The notes: a model not told the origin generated them from the letters alone. 33,374 nt of DNA from Verrucomicrobiaceae bacterium (GCA_947440575.1 CANETF010000027.1:1-33374); one strand, 5' to 3'. Numbered from the stretch's first letter, positions 16,183 through 24,938 are shown. Numbers and translations are program-made.

Positions 16183-16755
16183 CTACTTGATTTCCTTCAG
16201 GACATCGGTTTTCACCGCTCCAGCCAGCTCAAGGACATCCGCCTCTTTCAATTCGCTTCCCTGAATCTGAATCAAGAACCGGTTATCAACGACAATCTGT
16301 CCCATACCCTGATCTTTTTGAATGCTGACCGTGTTAGCCCCCGCCTTTTTCATTTTCATGCCCGCGAGTCCGGCAATCGTGGGATTGGACATGAGGCCAA
16401 TCACCTGACCAATCATTGGAGAGTCAGCAATGATGGTGATGGTGGCGTCGCGATCTCCCTTGGTGTATTTGCGCTCCACAGTCGTACCTCCTCCTAGCAC
16501 AGAAAGGGCGTTGCTATTGTTGATCTCAGCACCTTTCCATTCGCCAATCTTCTCAGGCAGCGCGCTGGAGATGGTGCCGCCCTTTTTTTCGTTGATACCA
16601 TTCACAGCGACCTGCAGGCTGGTGGAGGCCTCTGAGTACTTGCCCTCTTTGTAGAGCTTTAACGCCTCATTGATGGAGTCCTCAACCTCATCACCGAGCA
16701 GGCTTGAGACAAAAGCGAGAATGCTAACGCCGACGAGGGAAGAACGTAGTTTCAT
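16183..16755 (-). CDS. Small exported protein with a TPR-like segment, function unknown
   Basis: From the ATG at 16755 the 190-residue product starts with a signal peptide (MKLRSSLVGVSILAFVSSLLG). Residues about 24-52 (SINEALKLYKEGKYSEASTSLQVAV) look like one tetratricopeptide-type helical hairpin. The rest is mixed alpha/beta, with a glycine-rich LGGGTTVERKY strand and a C-terminal QGMGQIVVDNRFLIQIQG segment; I do not recognise it as a named domain. An in-frame upstream start at 16854 would place 33 unrelated residues before the signal peptide and is unlikely. The gene is divergent from truD with 120 bp between starts and has its own terminator. It is probably periplasmic; no function is assigned. 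Confidence 0.75.
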   Translation of the reverse strand: MKLRSSLVGVSILAFVSSLLGDEVEDSINEALKLYKEGKYSEASTSLQVAVNGINEKKGGTISSALPEKIGEWKGAEINNSNALSVLGGGTTVERKYTKGDRDATITIIADSPMIGQVIGLMSNPTIAGLAGMKMKKAGANTVSIQKDQGMGQIVVDNRFLIQIQGSELKEADVLELAGAVKTDVLKEIK

Positions 16756-16875
16756 GGTTCCGCAATGAATGGGGATTCCGCTTCGGGTCAACTTCGTATT
16801 GGGAAGAACTTCGTGACTTGGACCGTCTAAATCCGCCGCTGGCGAATCACTCACGACGGTCTAGGGTCGGGTCTC

Positions 16876-17946
16876 ATGCAAGAAGACCCAATCGAAACGC
16901 CGTTTCTTCACGGAAGTCCTCTGGGGCGTGCTCAATTCAAGGCGATCCCAGACGATTTTGTCGTTGAGGAATTGCTCGGCTTTGAACCTTCTGGTGTGGG
17001 GGAACACTGCCTTGTCTGGGTCGAAAAACGGGATTTGGACAGCAATGCGGCCGGGGCCAGGCTGGCTGATGCGCTGGGTTTGCGGCGGCGACTGGTCAGT
17101 CATTGCGGCTTGAAGGATCGCAATGCGGTGACACGGCAATGGTTCAGCATTCACATTCCAGGTCAACCTTCTCCGGAACCCGAAGCACTTGAGTCGGAAG
17201 GGCTCCGGGTCTTGCGAGTGACTCGTAACACTCGGAAGCTCCGTCGCGGGATCCATTTGGGCAATCGATTCACCATTCGCCTGCGTCAATGTGAGTTCGA
17301 TGCAACTGCCGCTAAAGAGCGTTGGGACCTGATTACCAGGGAGGGGGTTCCGAATGTTTTTGGCCAGCAAAGGTTCGGCAATGAAGGCCGCAATGTGGCA
17401 AAGGCCATGGCCATGTTTCGCGGCGAGTTCAATCCAGGTGATCGTTTGTTGCGTGGGATTCTGCTTTCTTCTGTGCGCAGCCATTTGTTCAATGCCGTGG
17501 TAGCCGAAAGAATGGCGCAGGGCCTTTGGAATCAAACCATGAAGGGGGAAGTCTATGGTTTTCCAGACAATGGCACCCTCCTTCTGATCGGAAACCAGCG
17601 TGGTGATGAAGCCGAACGCTTCGCGGCCGGTCGAGTTGAACTGACGGCACCTCTTTGGGGATGTGGGGAGTTGCACACGGTTGAAGATGTTCAAAAAATG
17701 GAACTTGAAGTCATGGCTCGATATCCCGAACTCACCAAGGGACTAGAAGACGCGGGACTCCGTCAAGAAAGGAGGGTGATGCGTTTGCGCCCGACGCACT
17801 CGGATTTGGTGGTTCTGGAAGGGGGGGACCTGCAATTGAGTTTCAACCTGCCAAGAGGAACCTTCGCCACAGCCTTGCTTCGAGAATTGGCCCTGTTAGT
17901 CGAGTGCAAACAAGACTTCGAAGGTGATGCCCCATGTCAAGAATAG
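16876..17946 (+). CDS. truD: tRNA pseudouridine synthase D
   Basis: The 356-residue protein makes pseudouridine 13 in tRNAs. TruD marks are all present: FKAIPDDFVVEELLGF at the start (family F-x-V-x-E motif), HCGLKDRNAVTRQWFSI with catalytic Asp81, GNRFTIRLR, and VPNVFGQQRFGNEGRNVAKA (about 155-174). The C-terminal EERxMRLRP-like segment is RRVMRLRP, followed by FNLPRGTFATALLREL. The length is usual for the family. It starts a plus-strand run, but the sialidase-like gene downstream has its own candidate promoter. A large antisense frame (16861-17694) is a shadow. Confidence 0.95.
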   Translation: MQEDPIETPFLHGSPLGRAQFKAIPDDFVVEELLGFEPSGVGEHCLVWVEKRDLDSNAAGARLADALGLRRRLVSHCGLKDRNAVTRQWFSIHIPGQPSPEPEALESEGLRVLRVTRNTRKLRRGIHLGNRFTIRLRQCEFDATAAKERWDLITREGVPNVFGQQRFGNEGRNVAKAMAMFRGEFNPGDRLLRGILLSSVRSHLFNAVVAERMAQGLWNQTMKGEVYGFPDNGTLLLIGNQRGDEAERFAAGRVELTAPLWGCGELHTVEDVQKMELEVMARYPELTKGLEDAGLRQERRVMRLRPTHSDLVVLEGGDLQLSFNLPRGTFATALLRELALLVECKQDFEGDAPCQE

Positions 17947-17980
17947 ACAAGGCACTTCGGGATATGGCATCTCCATAGCA

Positions 17981-18009
17981 TTGACATCATGGCCCGAATC
18001 CATTCGTAT
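17981..18009 (+). promoter_or_regulatory. Possible promoter for the sialidase-like gene
   Basis: A perfect -35 hexamer TTGACA (17981-17986) is followed 17 bp later by a weak -10, TCGTAT (18004-18009), 20 bp before the ATG at 18030. The -10 matches the consensus at only three positions. Confidence 0.35.
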
Positions 18010-18029
18010 GACGTTCCTACCATCTCGTC

Positions 18030-19055
18030 ATGAAGCTAACCCATTTCTTTGGACTCCTGTTTATCACTGCTGTGAACGGAGCTGATCCCGCTGTCCTGAA
18101 AACGGAATACATCTACGACACCGGCCCCTACCCACAGATTCACGCCACAACCATCGTAGAAACGCCAGCCGGGCTCGTCACGGCGTGGTTTGGAGGAACG
18201 GCGGAAAAAAATCCCGATGTATGCATCTGGGTTTCGCGGCAGCTTCCCGATGGAAAGTGGACCGAAGGCGTCGAAACGGCGAATGGCGTGCAAGCAGATG
18301 GCTCGCGGCATCCCACCTGGAATCCGGTGCTTTTTCAGCCGAAGGACGCGCCCTTGATGCTCTTCTATAAGGTCGGACCATCACCGAGCACGTGGTGGGG
18401 TGAACTCAAAACGAGCCCCGATGGCGGCAAAACCTGGTCCGCAGCGCAAAGGCTGCCAAAAGGCATCTTCGGCCCGATCAAGAACAAGCCCTTGCAACTC
18501 GCGAATGGCGACATCCTTTGCCCTACGAGCAACGAGACCGACACGAAGCCCAGTGCCTGGGCGATCTATTTCGAGCGCACCTCAGATCTGGGCAAAACAT
18601 GGAGCCGCACAGAGCTGCTTCACGATGGTTTGAAGATCAGCGCCATCCAGCCGAGCATTCTCTTCCTCGGCGGCGACAAGCTTCAAGCCGTGGGGCGCAC
18701 GCGTCAGGGCAAAGTCTTCCAAATCACCTCCGAAGACGCTGGCAAGACCTGGGGCCAGATTTCCCTCACCGACCTGCCAAATCCCAACTCCGGCACCGAC
18801 GCGGTCACCCTTGCCGATGGCCGTCATCTGCTCATCTACAACCACACCGCCCGCGGACGCAGTCCGCTGAATCTCGCTGTGAGCAAGGACGGCAAGACCT
18901 GGGAAGCCGCGCTGATCTTTGAAGACGCGCCGAAAAGGGAGTTCAGCTATCCCGCTATCATACAGACCAATGACGGCCTCGTTCATATCACCTACACCTG
19001 GCAGCGGGCGAAGGTAAAACACGTCGTGCTCGATCCCTCGAAGCTCATCAAGTGA
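18030..19055 (+). CDS. Exported sialidase-like (BNR repeat) protein
   Basis: The 341-residue protein has a signal peptide (MKLTHFFGLLFITAVNGA). It is a predicted six-bladed beta-propeller with Asp-box (BNR) motifs S/T-x-D-x-G-K-T-W: SPDGGKTWS, TSDLGKTWS, SEDAGKTWG and a shorter SKDGKTWE. The start HATTIVETPAGLVTAWFGGTAEKNPDVCIWVSR is typical of the BNR_2/exo-alpha-sialidase-like proteins abundant in Verrucomicrobiota and Planctomycetota. Many of these are not true sialidases and may act on other glycans, so the substrate is left open. It is followed at a distance by two more exported hydrolases (alpha/beta hydrolase, sulfatase), which fits a polysaccharide-processing neighbourhood. Confidence 0.85.
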   Translation: MKLTHFFGLLFITAVNGADPAVLKTEYIYDTGPYPQIHATTIVETPAGLVTAWFGGTAEKNPDVCIWVSRQLPDGKWTEGVETANGVQADGSRHPTWNPVLFQPKDAPLMLFYKVGPSPSTWWGELKTSPDGGKTWSAAQRLPKGIFGPIKNKPLQLANGDILCPTSNETDTKPSAWAIYFERTSDLGKTWSRTELLHDGLKISAIQPSILFLGGDKLQAVGRTRQGKVFQITSEDAGKTWGQISLTDLPNPNSGTDAVTLADGRHLLIYNHTARGRSPLNLAVSKDGKTWEAALIFEDAPKREFSYPAIIQTNDGLVHITYTWQRAKVKHVVLDPSKLIK

Positions 19056-19446
19056 AACGACGAGCTCGGACTTAACCCGACATTGAAGGCACTCGATAGG
19101 TTTGAGCATGAGTCGCTCAAGGCTCCCCTTTCCTTGGGGGCATCATGGGAGGTGCAGCCGCTGCGGTCAGCAATGCTTTGAACAACCAAGCCTCTGCAGC
19201 TTTCAAGCACCTCAGATGTCGGAATCTGGGTTGAACCGAATCCTTGAAAACATCCCAACGCCTCCAGCTCACCATCTATCGACCCGCAGAGCCCGTGCAT
19301 GGCAACTCAACGATGATCGTGTATCCCGATCTGGGATACGCCAAGGAAGTCATCAACCGCGGCATTCAAAATACGCGAGAGAGCATGCCATCTCAACGCT
19401 CAATTCGTCTGACACATGTCCGGATTCTTGGCGTTCCCGTTCGGAC
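19056..19446. other. 391-bp gap with no intact gene
   Basis: Between the sialidase-like gene and the alpha/beta hydrolase no intact coding sequence is convincing. A frame extending the downstream gene upstream to 19102 precedes its signal peptide with 115 low-quality residues. The only recognisable content is the hydrolase-like relic at 19262-19363. No terminator hairpin was seen. Confidence 0.6.
19262..19363 (+). pseudogene. Relic of an alpha/beta hydrolase N-terminus
   Basis: In one frame the DNA reads LQLTIYRPAEP, then a short gap, then STMIVYPDLGYAKEVI. This resembles the opening of acetyl-esterase-like alpha/beta hydrolases (L-x-L-Y-x-P ... V-x-P-G-G-G-Y), with the oxyanion GGG degraded to DLG. 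The frame closes at 19450 with no hydrolase-like continuation and no catalytic serine. It looks like a decayed 5' fragment, perhaps of a lost gene in the same cluster. The match is short and judged by eye. Confidence 0.4.
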
Positions 19447-20883
19447 ATGAAATTTCCCCTGATGTTTTTCTGCGGCTTCACGGTCAGTGCTTTCGCCGAC
19501 ATCGTTCCTGCGACCTTTGATCTTGCTGAGATTCGAGATATTTCTACCCTCGAGACCCGAATCCTTCAGGATTGGCAGCCCATGACTAAGGTTCCGGGAG
19601 TCAAACAGAAGCTCATCGAGATCACACTCTGCGAATGGTGGCCAGAGCAAAAGGTGAGGGTGCCGGTGACGTTTTGTGCGCCGGATTTGGATAAGCCGTG
19701 CGAGAACATTCTTGTCACCAACATGGGACTGGCCTTAAAACCTGCCTCGCCTGCTGGGGCCGACTTGAAGTTACTCACTGATTACGGCGTCGGTATCGTC
19801 ATGGTTGGCATGGGCACGATCGATGCCATGGAGCCGAAGGGCGCTCTGCATCTGGGCATGAAGGATCGTCTTTTGAGAACCAAAGAAGCCCGATTCACCC
19901 CTGCCTGGATTTGGGGAATGAGTGATATGAGAGCTCTAACCGCCGCCGTGGCTGAAGACACGGTGTTCCGTCCGAAAAAGGTGCTCGCCACCGGCGGATC
20001 CAAGCGGGGCGTCGGTGCAGCCATCTGCGGCATCTACGATGATCGCTTTACGGCTATCATGCCAGTCGTTGCCCCGATACTCGGAAATCCTGGCGGAGCC
20101 TATGTCCGCGGCAGTGCCCTCCACGAAGAGCGCGCGCAGAATGAAGTCTTTCTATCCAATCTGCCGAAAGAGTTACCTGCGACAGCCAAGGAGGCGCTCG
20201 AGAAGCGTGAACAGACGCGTCTGGATCAATCGATTACCATCGAACAGGCACTCGCTGCAGGGTGGACGGAAGCCGAGATGCTTCGGATGAACGATGAGGC
20301 ATGGAATCCTTGTCGAATCGCAAAGCACTTCGATTCCGTGAAGCAGCGAGGGCTCGATTTCTTCTATCACGTAGGCAGCAATGACAATGTCTGTCCTGCC
20401 TTGCGCCAACTTGGGGAGAGCCAACCCGATTTTCCACTCTACATCCTTCCCGGTGGTCAGCATGGCGGACCCAAGTCCAGTGGTTACACGCTACAAACAC
20501 CAACCCAACCCGAAGCTTCAGAAAACCTGTTGGCCTTTGCTCGGCACCACTTTTTCAATCATCGATCATTGCCTTACCCTCCAAAGCTAGAGCTCGTGGT
20601 CAAAGGCTCGAAACTCCATGTTTCCGTCACCTTTGCCAAAGGCAGCCTGCCACAGCACAGTGAGCTATCATGGAGTATCAATCGTCATTCGCCTTACACC
20701 TTTGCTTTTGAATATGATCTCTGGAAGTCCATGCCATTGAATGCCATTTCTGAACACACGCTTAGCGGTGAAATTGAAATTCCATCCGACGCAAAAACGA
20801 TTGATGTGATCTCGACCCACAAGCACGAAGAAAACCACATTCCCTTTCACTTCTCATCGCCTTATCGCCGGTGGGTCCGCTGA
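19447..20883 (+). CDS. Exported alpha/beta hydrolase, PhoPQ-activated pathogenicity-related (PqaA-like)
   Basis: From the ATG at 19447 the product is 478 residues with a signal peptide (MKFPLMFFCGFTVSAFA). The nucleophile elbow is T-G-G-S185-K-R-G, the S-K-R-G form used by PhoPQ_related (PF10142) proteins. It is followed by DDRFTAIMPVVAP, a late Asp candidate in FFYHVGSNDNVCP and a His candidate in ILPGGQHGG. That order (Ser, Asp, His) completes a hydrolase triad. The C-terminal ~110 residues form a beta-rich domain as in that family. The stop codon is 2 bp before the sulfatase ATG, so the two are very likely co-transcribed. The substrate is unknown; the pathogenicity in the family name is historical. 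Confidence 0.75.
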   Translation: MKFPLMFFCGFTVSAFADIVPATFDLAEIRDISTLETRILQDWQPMTKVPGVKQKLIEITLCEWWPEQKVRVPVTFCAPDLDKPCENILVTNMGLALKPASPAGADLKLLTDYGVGIVMVGMGTIDAMEPKGALHLGMKDRLLRTKEARFTPAWIWGMSDMRALTAAVAEDTVFRPKKVLATGGSKRGVGAAICGIYDDRFTAIMPVVAPILGNPGGAYVRGSALHEERAQNEVFLSNLPKELPATAKEALEKREQTRLDQSITIEQALAAGWTEAEMLRMNDEAWNPCRIAKHFDSVKQRGLDFFYHVGSNDNVCPALRQLGESQPDFPLYILPGGQHGGPKSSGYTLQTPTQPEASENLLAFARHHFFNHRSLPYPPKLELVVKGSKLHVSVTFAKGSLPQHSELSWSINRHSPYTFAFEYDLWKSMPLNAISEHTLSGEIEIPSDAKTIDVISTHKHEENHIPFHFSSPYRRWVR

Positions 20884-20885
20884 TC

Positions 20886-22259
20886 ATGAAACCACTTCTC
20901 ATCTTAGCCCTATGTCCTCTGCTCGTCGCAGGAGCAGATCAGCCAAACGTCCTGCTTATTATGGCGGACGACTTCCGTGACTTCGGAGGAGCCTACACGA
21001 AAGAGTTGGTGAAGACACCCAATCTGGATCGCTTGCGTGCCCATGGCATCTCGTTTGAGCGGGCCTATGTGCAATATCCAGTCTGCAATCCGAGTCGAAG
21101 CTCCATGATGACGGGACTGCGCGCCGAACAAACGGGCATTGTTGGAAATGACCTCAAGCTGCGCGAAAAGCTACCGGATATCGTAACCCTACCTCAACTC
21201 TGCAAGATGGCTGGCTGGCAGTCGCATGCGTTTGGAAAGCTCTTTCATTTAGGTGGTGGCAAAGACGTTCAGGCCAAGCAGGCTTGGATGGATTTGGGCA
21301 AGTCCTGGCACACCGCACAAGCCTACGAAGCCACGAAGGCTGGCAAAAAGATCCTTGAAGGTCGCAATGTCACCGGAGGTGCCTTGAATTGGTGCCAGTG
21401 GGGGGCGGCTGATGGCACGGATGAGGATCAACCCGATGGGCAGATTGCAGCAGCCACTGTGGCCAAGATCAAAGAGTTGGGAGATACGCCCTGGTTCATC
21501 GGATGTGGCTTCATGAAGCCTCATGACCCCTTTATTGCACCGAAAAAATACTTCGACCTCTATCCCATGGATTCAATCAAACCCTGGCAAGATCCCGCTG
21601 ATATGACGCCTGTTCGAAAGGATTCCGTAGGCTTTGGAGCTTATGGGGAAGCGTTTGCTAAGCTGACGGATCATGATTGGCGCGAACTCCTCCGTGCGTA
21701 TTGCGCTGGCACCACTTTCATGGATGCCCAATTGGGTCGCGTTCTTGATGTTTTGGATGAAAGAAAGCTCTGGGATAAAACCATTGTCATCTTCGTGAGC
21801 GATCACGGATATCATACGGGTGAGCGTCAATGGTGGAACAAAAACACCCTGTTTGAGCGCGCCTGTCGGGCTCCTCTGATCATTGCGGCGCCCGGTATGA
21901 AAGGCGCTCAAGTAAGCCGTTCACTCGTCGAGTTTGTCGATCTTTACCCGACCATCACGGACCTGTGTGGATTGAAAATGCCGCACGCTGCGGCGGGAGT
22001 CAGTCTCCTTCCCGTTTTAGCAAGTCCAACTGTCAACGTGAAGGAGGAAGCCTACACCCTTGTCACCCGCAGCCCCAAACTCTATGGGCAGAGTGTTCGC
22101 ACCGCCCGCTGGCGCTTTAATCACTGGAGCGATGGCCATCGGGAGCTGTACGATCTCGATGCCGATCCCGAAGAACTTCATGAGGTTTCTGAGCAGCATG
22201 CGGATGTGGTGAACGCATTGGCTGCCAAAATCAAAGGGCTGCCTTCCATTCAACCCTGA
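20886..22259 (+). CDS. Exported sulfatase, iduronate-2-sulfatase-like
   Basis: From the ATG at 20886 the protein has 457 residues with a signal peptide (MKPLLILALCPLLVAGA). Metal-binding D28-D29 lie in NVLLIMADDF, and the active-site signature C67-N-P-S-R71 would have its Cys converted to formylglycine by a maturase. Further family marks are MTGLRAEQTGI, FGKLFHLGG, WFIGCGFMKPHDPFIAPKKYFDLYP, VSDHGYHTGERQWWNKNTLFE and the C-terminal ELYDLDADPEELHE. The GxxKPHxPFxAPKKYFDLY pattern is that of iduronate-2-sulfatase-like (S1_7-type) enzymes acting on sulfated polysaccharides. No sulfatase maturase is in the window. It is translationally close to the preceding hydrolase. Confidence 0.93.
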   Translation: MKPLLILALCPLLVAGADQPNVLLIMADDFRDFGGAYTKELVKTPNLDRLRAHGISFERAYVQYPVCNPSRSSMMTGLRAEQTGIVGNDLKLREKLPDIVTLPQLCKMAGWQSHAFGKLFHLGGGKDVQAKQAWMDLGKSWHTAQAYEATKAGKKILEGRNVTGGALNWCQWGAADGTDEDQPDGQIAAATVAKIKELGDTPWFIGCGFMKPHDPFIAPKKYFDLYPMDSIKPWQDPADMTPVRKDSVGFGAYGEAFAKLTDHDWRELLRAYCAGTTFMDAQLGRVLDVLDERKLWDKTIVIFVSDHGYHTGERQWWNKNTLFERACRAPLIIAAPGMKGAQVSRSLVEFVDLYPTITDLCGLKMPHAAAGVSLLPVLASPTVNVKEEAYTLVTRSPKLYGQSVRTARWRFNHWSDGHRELYDLDADPEELHEVSEQHADVVNALAAKIKGLPSIQP

Positions 22260-22267
22260 AGCATCCT

Positions 22268-22283
22268 TTACGCGATCTCGTAA
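22268..22283. promoter_or_regulatory. Dyad site 1, TTACG-N6-CGTAA, upstream of the sensor kinase
   Basis: A perfect 5-bp inverted repeat with a 6-nt spacer, 32 bp before the kinase start and 9 bp after the sulfatase stop. The enclosing 20 bases match site 2 at 24937-24956 at 16 of 20 positions: both have CTTTACG and CGTAACA flanking the spacer. Dyads of this size are typical of NarL/FixJ-type dimers, so it may be the operator of the neighbouring response regulator. Alternatively, CGTAACA could be a -35 element for an ECF-type sigma factor. Confidence 0.55.
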
Positions 22284-22314
22284 CAATTGATTCATGCAGT
22301 GAGTTGCCAGCGAG

Positions 22315-24261
22315 GTGAGATATTGCAAAATCAAAAGTGTGAATCGTTTGTTGCCATTGTTACTGCTCTTTTTCCTGTGTGCGCCTGCTGAGGCAGAGTG
22401 GGAGTGGTTGAGTGCGGAACTGCGTCAGACGGATGCGGCGATCAATGTGAAACGGGCGGCCCTAGAAGCACTGGGGGAACCGATGATCGGGCAGACGGTA
22501 CCGGAGTTTGGGCTGCAACATACCATGCTGCTTGATTCGCCTCCGGAGTCGCCCTTTGTGCAGTTGGATTTGGGGGATTCTCTCGCATTTGATTTGGTCG
22601 CTCTCGTCCCTGCGGTGGTCGATTTCCAGTCTCTCACGCAATCCGCCTACGCCTTTCCGCCCCGCTACCGCCTGGATGCTTCGGACGACGAGAACTTCGC
22701 CAACTTCACGCCACTCAAAGTCCAGTTGAATGAGGATGCAGTGCCTTTTGGACCCGCTCCGGTGGTTGTGCAAGCACCTGGCATGAAGGCGCGCTACCTG
22801 CGATTAACCATTCCCACCATGGCGAAGGTGGAGGGTCGGTGGACCTTTGCCTTGTCGGAGATGATGGTCTTGCGGGGAAACCGCAATATCGCTATCGGTG
22901 CCCAGGTAAAGCATCTCAGAGGTACCAACCTGCCACCGCGTTGGCTCGCACAAAACATGACCGATGGACGCACTCCCCTCGGCCCTCCTATCGATCGCTC
23001 GTCTGTTCCGGAATTTGATGCGCTGTTTGCGATCAAGCAGCCCGATGTGGCTGAACCTTGGATGCAAGTGGATCTCAGTGCTCAATATGGGATCGATGAG
23101 ATCCGCCTACATCCTTTGCATGCGCGACAGGGGGCAGATGTGCCGGGATTCCGCTTCCCGGTCAGATTTCGGGTCGAAGTGGCGAAAACGGAGTCCATGC
23201 AGGACTCGGTCACGGTCTTTCAATCCGCTGAAACCGGATTTCCCAACCCTGGAAACAATCCGGTCACCTTGCCAGTGCATGCTGTATCGGGACGTTTTGC
23301 TAGAATCACTATGCTGGAGTCTCCTGACGCGTATGAAAGTTTTGCGCTCTCTGAGTTAGAGGTTTATTCAGGTGACCAAAACGTGGCGCGGGGGAAATCG
23401 GCGACGTCTTCAGGAGATCGGGTTCGGGAGGTCATGCGCCCGCTTTCATTGCTCACTGACGGACACGTGAGCTATGGCCGCCTGCTGGAGTTGCCGAGGT
23501 GGCTTGACCAATGGGAGCTGCGGCAAACGTTGATGCGTGATCTGCAGAGCCTGGAATCTCGAGCGATTGTTTTTCGTGGAGCGGCTAGGCAGCGCTTTGT
23601 TTGGATGGTTGCAGTTTTCGCCTTGGGGCTCGTCATCCTGGGTTTTGGGGCGGTGATTCGCTCTCGTCGGCGACAGGCGAGAGATCGGGAGCAACTCCGC
23701 AACCAGCTCGCTCGTGACATGCACGATGAGATTGGCAGTAATCTCGCGGGGATCGCCGTGATCAGTGAGTTGCCGGAGCATGACCGGGAAGACTGGAAGG
23801 AGATCAACCGGATCGCTCACGAGACTACGGACGCGATGCGGGAAGTGCTTTGGCTTGTTGGGGCTCGCCAGGAGTCTGGGATTGATCTCATGGAGCAACT
23901 GCAGAGGGTAGCGAAGCGCTTGCTGCCGAATCATGAGGTGCGTTGGAAGGTCACTGCATCGGAATTGCCCGCGGCTTGGCGGGTGGAATCGCGAAGGCAG
24001 GTGTTTCTCTTTTTCAAGGAATCCATCACCAACATTTTACGTCATGCAAAAGCGACCCAAGTCGAGCTTTCGGCGCAAGCTGTTGGGGGAACTTTTGAAC
24101 TTGTCATTCAAGACAACGGAAAAGGGTTTGATCCCGCCAACGTGCCTGCCGGGGTGGGTCTTAGCAGTCTTCGGGAACGGGCGAAACAGCTGGGTGGCAC
24201 TTTCCAAATTCACTCAACCCATCAAGGTACGACGCTAACCCTGCAGTGCCCGTTCAGATAG
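22315..24261 (+). CDS. Membrane sensor histidine kinase with discoidin-like ectodomains (HisKA_3 type)
   Basis: The 648-residue protein starts at a GTG and has a signal peptide or anchor (to about residue 27). A periplasmic part (about 28-425) holds two related beta-sandwich modules resembling discoidin/F5-8 type C domains: PFVQLDLGD ... YLRLTIPTM ... ALSEMMVLRGNRNIA, and PWMQVDLSAQ ... FARITMLES ... ALSELEVYSGDQNVA. One transmembrane helix (428-449) leads to a HisKA_3 dimerisation domain with phospho-His470 (RDMHDEIGSN) and an HATPase_c domain (N573 in ITNILRHAKA, DNGKGF 600-605, GVGLSSLRERA). The Gln of the DxxxQ phosphatase motif found in NarX-type kinases is Ser here. Discoidin modules usually bind carbohydrate, so a glycan signal is plausible. 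The cognate regulator is the next gene, 33 bp downstream. A second GTG at 22339 is possible. Confidence 0.9.
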   Translation: MRYCKIKSVNRLLPLLLLFFLCAPAEAEWEWLSAELRQTDAAINVKRAALEALGEPMIGQTVPEFGLQHTMLLDSPPESPFVQLDLGDSLAFDLVALVPAVVDFQSLTQSAYAFPPRYRLDASDDENFANFTPLKVQLNEDAVPFGPAPVVVQAPGMKARYLRLTIPTMAKVEGRWTFALSEMMVLRGNRNIAIGAQVKHLRGTNLPPRWLAQNMTDGRTPLGPPIDRSSVPEFDALFAIKQPDVAEPWMQVDLSAQYGIDEIRLHPLHARQGADVPGFRFPVRFRVEVAKTESMQDSVTVFQSAETGFPNPGNNPVTLPVHAVSGRFARITMLESPDAYESFALSELEVYSGDQNVARGKSATSSGDRVREVMRPLSLLTDGHVSYGRLLELPRWLDQWELRQTLMRDLQSLESRAIVFRGAARQRFVWMVAVFALGLVILGFGAVIRSRRRQARDREQLRNQLARDMHDEIGSNLAGIAVISELPEHDREDWKEINRIAHETTDAMREVLWLVGARQESGIDLMEQLQRVAKRLLPNHEVRWKVTASELPAAWRVESRRQVFLFFKESITNILRHAKATQVELSAQAVGGTFELVIQDNGKGFDPANVPAGVGLSSLRERAKQLGGTFQIHSTHQGTTLTLQCPFR

Positions 24262-24294
24262 GTCAGTTTGAGAACCTTTTTACCTCCGCTTACC

Positions 24295-24936
24295 ATGTCC
24301 CACGTTTGGATCATCGAAGACAATGCCGCCTTTCGGCGTGGCACCGAGCGTGCGCTCAGCATGAAACCGCACGAACATCGGGTGCGGGCTTTTGTGAACT
24401 GTGAAGATGCAATCCTGGCGCTTGATGACGACTCTGCGCCTGAGGTTATCCTTTTGGACGTCGGTCTGCCGGGTATGAATGGCATCGAAGGCATCGCGCA
24501 TTTTAAAAGTCGTGCACCGACGGCCAGCATACTCATCCTGACCGTTTTTGAAGATGATGACAAAATTTTCGGTGCCATCTGTGCCGGAGCCTCCGGCTAC
24601 CTATTGAAATCGGAGCCCATGGCCCAGGTCATCACTGCGATTGATCAAGCGATCGCCGGAGGTTCGCCGATGAACCCGCGCATTGCCACACGCGTCTTGT
24701 CGATGTTCGCCAAGCTAGCCCCTGCAAGGAAAGACTACGGATTGGATGAGAGGGAGCAGTCGGTCTTGAAATGCATGGTTGCGGGCATGCCACGAAAACA
24801 AATCGCGGAAGTCACCGGACTGAATCCCCACACCGCCGATTACGTCACCCGCAGCATTTACCGCAAGCTCCACGTGAATTGCGCCACGGCAGCCGTCTCG
24901 AAAGCGGTGGCTGAGCGGTTGATAGCAGAGGCATGA
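24295..24936 (+). CDS. LuxR/NarL-type response regulator
   Basis: The 213-residue protein starts at MSHVWIIEDN. The receiver domain (1 to about 118) has acidic-pocket E8-D9, phospho-acceptor D55 (VILLDVGLPGMNG), the switch Thr in ILILTVFEDDD and the conserved Lys in GYLLKSE. A GerE/LuxR helix-turn-helix (about 148-210) reads LDEREQSVLKCMVAGMPRKQIAEVTGLNPHTADYVTRSIYRKLHV. It follows the kinase by 33 bp and is surely its partner. An in-frame ATG at 24268 would prepend nine residues before the conserved start and is less likely. A dyad site identical in design to the one before the kinase begins 3 bases after its stop, suggesting it acts on the next operon as well as its own. Confidence 0.95.
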   Translation: MSHVWIIEDNAAFRRGTERALSMKPHEHRVRAFVNCEDAILALDDDSAPEVILLDVGLPGMNGIEGIAHFKSRAPTASILILTVFEDDDKIFGAICAGASGYLLKSEPMAQVITAIDQAIAGGSPMNPRIATRVLSMFAKLAPARKDYGLDEREQSVLKCMVAGMPRKQIAEVTGLNPHTADYVTRSIYRKLHVNCATAAVSKAVAERLIAEA

Positions 24937-24938
24937 CT

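Noticed and set aside
16861..17694. 277-codon open frame on the minus strand
   Set aside because: Antisense to truD, whose catalytic motif is intact; no ribosome binding site or domain on the minus strand.
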